A stretch of 23,573 bases of DNA from positions 1 through 23,573 of the forward strand of contig UQIQ01000032.1 of NCBI GenBank assembly GCA_900541185.1. The letters run 5' to 3'. Source of the stretch: an uncultured Collinsella sp. GTDB lineage: Bacteria > Actinomycetota > Coriobacteriia > Coriobacteriales > Coriobacteriaceae. The position numbers and the translations under genes are program-made. The notes under the pieces were generated by a model. The model saw nothing but the letters and a program-made list of their open reading frames with translations, had not been told where the DNA came from and did not search any database. Positions 1 to 5,328 of the stretch are shown here, piece by piece (position 1 is the first letter of the stretch; each line of letters opens with the position of its first letter).

Positions 1-48
1 CGAGATGACGTCGAGTCTCGTGGGCTCGGAGATGTGTATAAGAGACAG
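1..48 (+). other. Illumina Nextera i7 / Read 2 adapter (sequencing artefact)
   Basis: This stretch is synthetic. Bases 1-6 (CGAGAT) match the end of the Illumina P7 oligo. Bases 7-14 (GACGTCGA) sit where the 8-base i7 index belongs. Bases 15-29 (GTCTCGTGGGCTCGG) and 30-48 (AGATGTGTATAAGAGACAG) are the Nextera Read 2 adapter, the latter being the 19-bp Tn5 mosaic end. The reverse complement of the index, TCGACGTC, is as I recall the Nextera XT index N729. Genomic sequence starts at 49, immediately after the mosaic end, so the contig ends inside an untrimmed read. It should be masked and not read as a transposon end. Confidence 0.98.
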
Positions 49-117
49 GTCGACGGTATGAAGGGCGCCTGCATGTGCGGCCCCGTGTTCGATGCTTCCA
101 AGGTGGTGGTCTTCTAG
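49..117 (+). CDS. pyrK: PyrK C-terminal fragment, dihydroorotate dehydrogenase B electron transfer subunit (partial)
   Basis: Only the last 22 codons plus the TAG stop are present, because the 5' part is lost to the adapter junction. The visible tail reads VDGMKGACMCGPVFDASKVV followed by VF. The CxxGPVFDA pattern resembles the end of PyrK proteins, where the final cysteine ligand of the [2Fe-2S] cluster precedes GPVF. PyrK carries FAD and the cluster and passes electrons from the class 1B dihydroorotate dehydrogenase PyrD to NAD+. Its position directly before pyrD supports the call. The piece is too short for certainty on its own. The truncation is technical, not biological. Confidence 0.8.
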   Translation, partial: VDGMKGACMCGPVFDASKVVVF

Positions 118-1040
118 TGGGTACCGTGAACATGGCCGTCGATTTCGGCGGCGTCAAGATGCAGAACCCCATCAACACCGCAGCCGGTACCTTTGGCTAC
201 GGCTGGCAGTTCCAGAACTTCTTTGATGTCTCCCAGCTGGGCGCCATCACCACCAAGGGTTGTGCTGCCGAGCCCTGGCCCGGCAACCCCGCGCCCCGTA
301 TGGCCGAGATCCCGGGCGGCATGATCAACTCCGTGGGCCTTCAGAACCCCGGCGTGGCCGCCTTTGCCCGTGAGTCCGGTCCGTGGCTCGAGCAGCTTTC
401 CAAGGACGGTTGCCAGGTCATCTGCCAGGTTGCCGGTCATTCCGTCGAGGAGTTTGTCCGCGCGCTCGAGATGTATGTCGAGCTGTGCCCCTGGGCTGCC
501 GGCTACGAGATCAACGTGAGCTGCCCCAATATTGCTGCCGGCGGTGCCGCCATGGGCTCCTCGCCCGAGGGCGCCTCTGCCGTTATGGCTGCCTGCCGCA
601 AGGTGACCGATAAGCCGCTGTTCGTAAAGATGGCGCCGGTCAACGTCGCCGAGATTGCCAAGGCTCTCGAGGCCGCGGGAGCCGACGGCCTTTCGGTCAT
701 CAACTCCATCCAGGGCATGGCCATTGACGTTCATACCCGCAAGTCCCGTGTGGCCAAGCCCAAGGGCGGCCTTTCGGGTCCGCTGTGCCACCACATCGCC
801 GTTCGCATGGTCTGGGAGGTCGCTCAGGCCGTCGATATCCCCATCAACGGTGTCGGCGGCGTCATGACGGGCGAGGATGCGGCCGAGTTTATCCTGGCCG
901 GCGCCACCTGCGTGTCGGTCGGCATGGCCAATTTCGTCGATCCGTGCGCCTCAATTAAGATCGCGCACGAGCTCGAGGCCTGGGCGGAGTCCCAGGGCGT
1001 AAAGGACATCAACGAGCTGGTAGGTGCTTTCGAATGCTAG
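117..1040 (+). CDS. pyrD: Dihydroorotate dehydrogenase, class 1B catalytic subunit
   Basis: PyrD oxidises dihydroorotate to orotate with FMN, the fourth step of UMP synthesis. As a class 1B enzyme it works with PyrK in the cytosol. Visible family features include NPINTAAGTFGYG near the N-terminus, INSVGLQNPGV, the INVSCPN loop with the cysteine base of class 1 enzymes (Cys136 from the start used here), VKMAPVN, and the C-terminal FMN-phosphate region INGVGGVMTGEDAAEF. The 307 residues fit the family. I chose GTG at 117, which overlaps the pyrK stop by one base and has AAGGTGG at 100-106. GTG at 126 or ATG at 132 are possible alternatives. Its end overlaps pyrF by 7 bases, so the pair is probably translationally coupled. 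Confidence 0.95.
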   Translation: MGTVNMAVDFGGVKMQNPINTAAGTFGYGWQFQNFFDVSQLGAITTKGCAAEPWPGNPAPRMAEIPGGMINSVGLQNPGVAAFARESGPWLEQLSKDGCQVICQVAGHSVEEFVRALEMYVELCPWAAGYEINVSCPNIAAGGAAMGSSPEGASAVMAACRKVTDKPLFVKMAPVNVAEIAKALEAAGADGLSVINSIQGMAIDVHTRKSRVAKPKGGLSGPLCHHIAVRMVWEVAQAVDIPINGVGGVMTGEDAAEFILAGATCVSVGMANFVDPCASIKIAHELEAWAESQGVKDINELVGAFEC

Positions 1041-1750
1041 AGACCGATGTCCGCGACCGTGTGATCGTCGCCCTCGACTGCGACCGTGAGCGCGCACTCG
1101 AGCTCGCCCACGAGCTTTCGGGCCATGCCGCCTGGCTCAAGGTTGGCATGACGCTCTATTACGCTGAGGGCCCCGAGATCGTCAAGACCTTTAAGGACCT
1201 GGGCTTTAAGGTCTTCCTTGACCTTAAGTTCCATGATATTCCGCATCAGGTTCGCGGTGCCGCCCGTTCGGCCTCGCTTGCCGGTGCCGACCTGCTTTCG
1301 GTTCACGGCTTGGGTTCGGGCGCCATGCTCGCTGCCTGCCGCGAGGGTGCCGAGGAGGCGCGCGAGGACCGCGCCAAGCTCGTCGCCATCACCGTTCTCA
1401 CGAGCATGAATCAGGATGCCTTGAGCGAGATCGGCGTCGAGTCGCCCGTGTCCGAGGAGGCCGCCCGCCTTGCAAAGCTCGCTCAGGCCAACGGTATCGA
1501 TGGCATCGTGTGCTCGCCGATGGAGGCTCACGACATGCGTGAGCTGCTGGGTCCCGATGCCCTGATCGTGACTCCGGGCGTGCGTCCGGTGGGTGCCGCC
1601 CTTGGTGACCAGTCCCGCGTGGCGACGCCTTCCCAGGCTATCGAGCGCGGTGCAAGCCACATTGTGGTGGGCCGTCCCATCACCGGTGCCGACGATCCGG
1701 TTGCCGCCTTTGACGCCATCGTCGCCGAGCTGGTCGAAAACGTCGCGTAA
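1034..1750 (+). CDS. pyrF: Orotidine 5'-phosphate decarboxylase
   Basis: PyrF decarboxylates OMP to UMP, the last step of de novo pyrimidine synthesis. The 238-residue protein has the catalytic signature DLKFHDIP (Asp63, Lys65, Asp68), a VALD start of the barrel at residues 12-15, the phosphate-gripper region TPGVRP, and VVGRPI near the C-terminus. Length and motifs match the short bacterial (PyrF type 1) family. The ATG start lies inside the end of pyrD (ATGCTAG, 7-base overlap), which implies coupled translation of pyrK-pyrD-pyrF. No clear T-rich terminator follows. The next 239 bases hold two inverted repeats and the probable mihF promoter. Confidence 0.96.
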   Translation: MLETDVRDRVIVALDCDRERALELAHELSGHAAWLKVGMTLYYAEGPEIVKTFKDLGFKVFLDLKFHDIPHQVRGAARSASLAGADLLSVHGLGSGAMLAACREGAEEAREDRAKLVAITVLTSMNQDALSEIGVESPVSEEAARLAKLAQANGIDGIVCSPMEAHDMRELLGPDALIVTPGVRPVGAALGDQSRVATPSQAIERGASHIVVGRPITGADDPVAAFDAIVAELVENVA

Positions 1751-1795
1751 AAGATTCCCCTAAGTCACCACTTTTGGGTCTCATTAGCACAAAAT

Positions 1796-1853
1796 AGCCC
1801 CTGTGCCTGCGTAAACTTTCCCATCCTTTGTGTGGAATCGCAGGTCAGGGGCT
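1796..1853. repeat. Imperfect inverted repeat downstream of pyrF
   Basis: The arms AGCCCCTGTGCCTGCG (1796-1811) and CGCAGGTCAGGGGCT (1839-1853) pair over 14 positions with one mismatch and bulge around a 27-base spacer. No U-run follows on the + strand, so it is not a textbook terminator. It may still stop or stabilise pyrF mRNA, or act as a protein site. On the - strand it is followed by only four T. Confidence 0.5.
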
Positions 1854-1872
1854 TAACTTTGGGCGCAGTATA

Positions 1873-1901
1873 TTGCACTTTTTGCGGGTATCGTCTAACC
1901 T
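1873..1901 (+). promoter_or_regulatory. Putative promoter of mihF-gmk-rpoZ-thiI
   Basis: TTGCAC (1873-1878) and TAACCT (1896-1901) are separated by 17 bases. The -35 box is a good match and the -10 box is weak (only the TA and final T agree). Transcription would start near 1908 and give a leader of about 80 bases that includes the hairpin at 1917-1948. Confidence 0.4.
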
Positions 1902-1916
1902 ATGGAGCCGCGATTG

Positions 1917-1948
1917 GGCATTTTGTACGTTCTACGTGCTAAAATGCC
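1917..1948 (+). promoter_or_regulatory. Near-perfect hairpin in the mihF leader
   Basis: GGCATTTTGTACGT (1917-1930) pairs with ACGTGC plus AAAATGCC (1934-1948) over 14 base pairs, with a three-base loop (TCT), one G:U pair and one bulged T at 1940. No U-run follows it, so simple termination is unlikely. It ends about 40 bases before the mihF start codon. Roles I can imagine are a 5'-UTR control element, an operator, or autoregulation by the DNA-binding product. None is proven by the sequence. Confidence 0.55.
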
Positions 1949-1989
1949 AATTATTGAATCAGATATAACCTAACTTTTTGGAGGTACGA

Positions 1990-2298
1990 ATGGCACTCCC
2001 TCAGCTTACCGATGAGCAGCGCAAGCAGGCTCTTGAGAAGGCTGCTGCCGCACGTCACGCCCGCGCTGAGCTTCGCGAGCAGATTAAGAAGGGCGAGAAG
2101 TCCCTCGAGTCCGTGCTCAACTCCGATGACCCCATCGCTTCCCGCATGAAGGTTTCCACCCTCATCGAGTCTCTCCCTGGTTATGGCAAGGCCAAGGCCG
2201 CCAAGATCATGGAGGAGCTCGGTATCTCCGCTACCCGTCGCGTCCAGGGCCTCGGCGTCCGTCAGCGCGAGCAGCTCCTCGAGCAGCTGACCAAATAA
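1990..2298 (+). CDS. mihF: Integration host factor, actinobacterial type (mIHF)
   Basis: This 102-residue basic protein belongs to the actinobacterial mIHF/sIHF family of nucleoid-associated proteins, which bind and bend DNA and are unrelated in fold to the IHF of Proteobacteria. A lysine/arginine-rich helical N-terminal half (residues 8-45) is followed by the helix-turn-helix DNA-binding segment around LPGYGKAKAAKIMEELGI (residues 62-79) and a second conserved stretch TRRVQGLGVRQREQLLE. I chose ATG at 1990 because GGAGG (1980-1984) lies 5 bases upstream; a TTG at 1978 would overlap that site. gmk starts directly after its stop, the mihF-gmk-rpoZ order known from actinobacteria. The leader hairpin at 1917-1948 may regulate it. 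Confidence 0.94.
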   Translation: MALPQLTDEQRKQALEKAAAARHARAELREQIKKGEKSLESVLNSDDPIASRMKVSTLIESLPGYGKAKAAKIMEELGISATRRVQGLGVRQREQLLEQLTK

Positions 2299-2868
2299 GT
2301 GAGCGCTCAGGATTCCAAGCTCTTTGTGATTTCTGGACCGTCAGGCGCAGGCAAGGGTACGCTCGTCACTCGTGTGCGCGAGCGCCGCTCGAACCTGGGC
2401 CTGACGGTTTCGGCTACCACGCGAGCACCACGCAAAGGTGAGGTCGACGGCGTCAACTACTTTTTTCTGACGCGCGAGGAGTTCGACCGCCGCGTGGCAA
2501 ACGGTGAGTTTGTTGAGTGGGCCGAGGTCCACGGTAACTGCTACGGCACGTTGGTGAGCGAGGTCACATCCAAGCTCGCCTCTGGCGCATCTCTGATTTT
2601 GGAGATCGATGTCCAGGGTGCCCTGCAGGTGAAGGAGCGTTTCCCCGAGGCCGTGCTGATCTTTATCAAGCCGCCTTCGCTTGAGGTACTCCGCGAGCGT
2701 CTGGTCGGTCGCGGTACCGAGACGCCCGAGACAATCGAGCTGCGTATGGCAAACGCCGCCGATGAGCTTGCCCTTGCCGACCGCTACGACGACGTCGTGG
2801 TGAATGACGATCTCGACCGCGCGACCGATGAGCTCGTTCGCGTTCTCGATATGCATGAAAGGATCTGA
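2299..2868 (+). CDS. gmk: Guanylate kinase
   Basis: Gmk phosphorylates GMP to GDP with ATP in the cytosol. The 189-residue protein has the P-loop GPSGAGKG at residues 13-20, the GMP-binding segment SATTRAPRKGEVDGVNYFF, and the lid/core motif LEIDVQGALQVK, all typical of the family. The GTG start follows the mihF TAA stop without a gap (TAAGTG), and I see no good Shine-Dalgarno sequence just before it, so translation probably depends on ribosomes finishing mihF. The gene is followed after 5 bases by rpoZ, the common gmk-rpoZ pairing. Confidence 0.97.
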   Translation: MSAQDSKLFVISGPSGAGKGTLVTRVRERRSNLGLTVSATTRAPRKGEVDGVNYFFLTREEFDRRVANGEFVEWAEVHGNCYGTLVSEVTSKLASGASLILEIDVQGALQVKERFPEAVLIFIKPPSLEVLRERLVGRGTETPETIELRMANAADELALADRYDDVVVNDDLDRATDELVRVLDMHERI

Positions 2869-2873
2869 GGTCC

Positions 2874-3155
2874 GTGTCCGTTGTAAAGCCTTGCATTGAC
2901 GATCTTCTGGAGAAGACCGATCACAACCGCTTCCTGCTCGCTTCGCTTGCCTCCAAGCGCGCCTGCGACATCAATAGCATGCTGCGTGGCCAGCACAACC
3001 GCGTGCTTGCCGTCCAGGATGTCGATGACATCACCATCGGGCTTTCCGGTGCCGATACCATCTCGATGGCTATGGACGAGATTGTCGACGGCGACATCTC
3101 TTACGACGAGGCCCGTTACGAGAAGGCGCTCGGCCACAAGGTTGCTGAAGCCTAA
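2874..3155 (+). CDS. rpoZ: DNA-directed RNA polymerase omega subunit
   Basis: Omega helps fold and hold the beta' subunit of RNA polymerase. The 93-residue protein shows the family core (IDDLLEKTDHNRFLLASLAS followed by KRACDINSML), the equivalent of the conserved helix that packs on beta'. The GTG start at 2874 has AAAGGA (2858-2863) and GAGG (2867-2870) upstream; the second overlaps the gmk stop. It is small and would be doubtful alone, but the location between gmk and thiI and the motif make it clear. thiI starts directly after its TAA stop. Confidence 0.93.
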   Translation: MSVVKPCIDDLLEKTDHNRFLLASLASKRACDINSMLRGQHNRVLAVQDVDDITIGLSGADTISMAMDEIVDGDISYDEARYEKALGHKVAEA

Positions 3156-4400
3156 ATGGCGGCTCGCGTCTGCCTGGTCCACTATCACGAGGTTGGACTG
3201 AAGGGTAAGAACCGCGCACATTTTGAGCATATCCTCATGGATAACATCAAGGCGGCCTTGGCCGCCTTTTCCGTGAATGCCGTGTCTCGAATTTCCGGTT
3301 ATATTCTCGTGACCTTTAACGAGCATCAGGCCGATGAGGCGGCGCGTGTCATTCGCACCGTTCCCGGCGTTGCTCGTGTGTCTTTGGCGTATCACACCAA
3401 CCGCGACCCGCAAGAGTACTGCGCCGCCGCCGTGAAGGCACTGCGCGAGTTTGGTCCTTTCGATTCGTTTAAGGTGCACGCCAAGCGCTCCAATACTGAC
3501 TATGAGCTCACCTCGATTGATATCAATCGTCAGGTGGGCGAGGTACTGTGCGAGGCCTTCCCCGATAAAAAGGTTCAAATGCACGACCCCGATGCGATCG
3601 TGCACGTACTGGTGGTCCAGGGTAGCGTCTACGTGTATGCGCGCTCCGAGCGTGGCGTGGGCGGTCTGCCGGTGGGTTCTGCCGGCAAGGTCGTGACGCT
3701 GTTGTCGTCGGGTATCGATTCTCCGGTGGCGACCTGGATGCTCGCGCGTCGCGGCGCGGTGTGCGTGCCGGTACATTTCTCCGGTCGTCCGCAGACGCCC
3801 GATACGAGCGAGTATTTGGTGCAGGACATCATCCGTGCGCTTGAGCCAGGTGTCCAGATCGGCCGCCTGTACGTGGTGCCGTTTGGCGACTGCCAGCGTG
3901 AGATTTCGGTCACCTGTCCCAGCAACCTGCGCGTGATTATGTATCGCCGCATTATGTATTCGGTTGCCGAGCGCATTGCACACATCGAGGGTGCCAAGGC
4001 TATCGTTGCGGGCGAATCACTTGGGCAGGTTGCCTCCCAAACGCTTGAGAACATCATGGCCGTCAACGAGGCCGTGAAGATCCCCGTGTTCCGTCCTCTC
4101 ATCGGTTCGGACAAGCAGGAGATCATCGCGCGCGCCGAGGAGATCGGTACGTTCGATATCTCGACTGAGGCCGCTCCCGACTGCTGCACGCTGTTTATGC
4201 CGCGCCGTCCCGAGACGCACGCTAAACTCGATGCCGTGCATGAGGCCTGGGAGTTGTTCGATCACGAGGAGATGATCGAGCGCCTGCTCAAGCAGACCGA
4301 GTACATTGACTTCGAGAGCAACACGTATAAGGCCCCTAAGACCTTAAAACGCAAACATTCGGAGCTTGCTCCGCGTGAGATTTACCAAGATCACGAGTAA
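3156..4400 (+). CDS. thiI: tRNA 4-thiouridine sulfurtransferase ThiI (no rhodanese domain)
   Basis: ThiI adenylates U8 of tRNA and replaces the oxygen with sulfur; in many bacteria it also supplies sulfur for thiazole. The 414-residue protein has an N-terminal ferredoxin-like domain, a THUMP domain (about residues 60-165) and a PP-loop ATPase domain from about 178. It stops after APDCCTLFMP and a short tail, so the C-terminal rhodanese domain of the E. coli protein is absent, as in Bacillus-type ThiI. The PP-loop reads SSGIDS (residues 184-189) where the family has SGGxDS. ATG follows the rpoZ stop directly (TAAATG). A terminator-like hairpin lies inside the gene at 3249-3270. This is the last gene before the terminator at 4411. 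Confidence 0.93.
   Translation: MAARVCLVHYHEVGLKGKNRAHFEHILMDNIKAALAAFSVNAVSRISGYILVTFNEHQADEAARVIRTVPGVARVSLAYHTNRDPQEYCAAAVKALREFGPFDSFKVHAKRSNTDYELTSIDINRQVGEVLCEAFPDKKVQMHDPDAIVHVLVVQGSVYVYARSERGVGGLPVGSAGKVVTLLSSGIDSPVATWMLARRGAVCVPVHFSGRPQTPDTSEYLVQDIIRALEPGVQIGRLYVVPFGDCQREISVTCPSNLRVIMYRRIMYSVAERIAHIEGAKAIVAGESLGQVASQTLENIMAVNEAVKIPVFRPLIGSDKQEIIARAEEIGTFDISTEAAPDCCTLFMPRRPETHAKLDAVHEAWELFDHEEMIERLLKQTEYIDFESNTYKAPKTLKRKHSELAPREIYQDHE
3249..3270 (+). repeat. Terminator-like hairpin inside thiI
   Basis: AAGGCGGCC (3249-3257), TT, and GGCCGCCTT (3260-3268) form a perfect 9-bp inverted repeat that runs into TTTT (3267-3270). In RNA the tip would form a CUUG tetraloop. It begins 93 bases into thiI and encodes ordinary residues (KAALAAF), so it may be chance or a premature stop site. 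Confidence 0.5.
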
Positions 4401-4410
4401 ATATGTGCAT

Positions 4411-4449
4411 AGGCCGACGATGTATTTGTATCGTCGGCCTTTATTTATC
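4411..4449 (+). terminator. Rho-independent terminator after thiI
   Basis: AGGCCGACGAT (4411-4421) and ATCGTCGGCCT (4430-4440) form a perfect 11-bp stem with an 8-base loop, followed by TTATTTAT. It closes the mihF-gmk-rpoZ-thiI unit 10 bases after the thiI stop. Confidence 0.92.
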
Positions 4450-4517
4450 TGCGCGTTTGTTTCCAAATTGTTCATTTGTCGACGTGTGCCTGAATAAATG
4501 GACATTTTCTCGCAAGG

Positions 4518-4541
4518 TTTTGGTCAGATTTTGGTTTGACC
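4518..4541 (+). promoter_or_regulatory. Tandem 11-bp direct repeat plus GGTCA/TGACC palindrome upstream of comEA
   Basis: TTTTGGTCAGA (4518-4528) is followed directly by TTTTGGTTTGA (4529-4539), 9 of 11 identical. GGTCA (4522-4526) and TGACC (4537-4541) form inverted half-sites. Repeats spaced about one DNA turn are typical of regulator sites, so this is a candidate operator for the competence genes. I cannot place a convincing -10 box in the 4450-4614 gap; no other feature is visible there. Confidence 0.35.
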
Positions 4542-4614
4542 GCGAAAAACGGTGTGGGCGTGCGGAGGCTGCGGTGCTCGTTTCCTGACACGATGGTGTT
4601 GGGAGGTGTTTGCT

Positions 4615-5328
4615 ATGGCGCAGCGCGAGCAACACGAACGGGTCAAAAAGATGGACCGCTGGGCGGGCAAGCTGCTCGGTCATAAGGCAGTGGTGATGGC
4701 GATACTGGTCGTCATGGCGATGGCGAGCGGCTTGGCGATGGCGAACCTTGGCGGCGATGCCGGCGGCATGTCGTTTGAGCGCACTGACGGTTCAGGCTCG
4801 TTGGTGGAGCCGGGATCCGGCGATGCCTCGAGCGGAAAGACATCCGAAGGCTCTTCGTCTAAGGCTTCTGCTGCCGCAGAGGTCTATGTCGATGTCGATG
4901 GCGCCGTTGTGTCGCCCGGTGTATATCGCCTCAAGGACGGCGCCCGGGTGGCTCAGGCGATCGATGCCGCCGGCGGGCTGGCGCCCGAGGCAGACGTTAC
5001 GGGGCTTAATCGGGCATCTAAGGTCGTCGATGGGCAGAAGATTCACGTTCCAACGGTAGGGGAGCAGCAGGCGCCCATTGCGGAAGCCGGTGTTGATGGT
5101 GGGACTTCCGCATCATCGGGCGTGAGTGGCGCAACAGGACTGGTAAACATCAATACGGCAAGCGCGGCAGAGCTGCAGACGCTCTCGGGTATCGGTCCCT
5201 CCATGGCACAGTCGATCATCGATGAGCGGACAAAGAACGGTGCTTTTGCCTCGGTTGACGATCTGATGCGTGTGTCGGGAATCGGCGAGAAGAAGCTTGC
5301 CAAAATCAAAGATTGCATCTGCGTATGA
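4615..5328 (+). CDS. comEA: Competence DNA receptor ComEA (SLBB plus helix-hairpin-helix)
   Basis: ComEA binds double-stranded DNA outside the membrane and feeds it to the ComEC channel during natural transformation. The 237-residue protein has a basic N-terminus, one membrane anchor (about residues 24-45, HKAVVMAILVVMAMASGLAM), a Ser/Gly-rich linker (50-87), an SLBB domain (about 88-147, beginning VYVDVDGAVVSPGVYRL) and a C-terminal pair of helix-hairpin-helix motifs (176-237, VNINTASAAELQTLSGIGPS then VSGIGEKKLAKI). ATG at 4615 has GGGAGG at 4601-4606, 8 bases upstream. The stop overlaps the comEC start (ATGA). Direct repeats at 4518-4539 may regulate it. Confidence 0.95.
   Translation: MAQREQHERVKKMDRWAGKLLGHKAVVMAILVVMAMASGLAMANLGGDAGGMSFERTDGSGSLVEPGSGDASSGKTSEGSSSKASAAAEVYVDVDGAVVSPGVYRLKDGARVAQAIDAAGGLAPEADVTGLNRASKVVDGQKIHVPTVGEQQAPIAEAGVDGGTSASSGVSGATGLVNINTASAAELQTLSGIGPSMAQSIIDERTKNGAFASVDDLMRVSGIGEKKLAKIKDCICV

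Noticed and set aside
30..48. 19-bp Tn5 mosaic end read as a real transposon terminus
   Set aside because: It is preceded by the Illumina index and P7 sequence in exact library order, so it comes from tagmentation and not from an insertion in the genome.
1861..1989. Possible small RNA gene or riboswitch between pyrF and mihF
   Set aside because: The hairpins are clear, but there is no terminator-like U-run and no riboswitch pattern I recognise, so I list only the hairpins and promoter.
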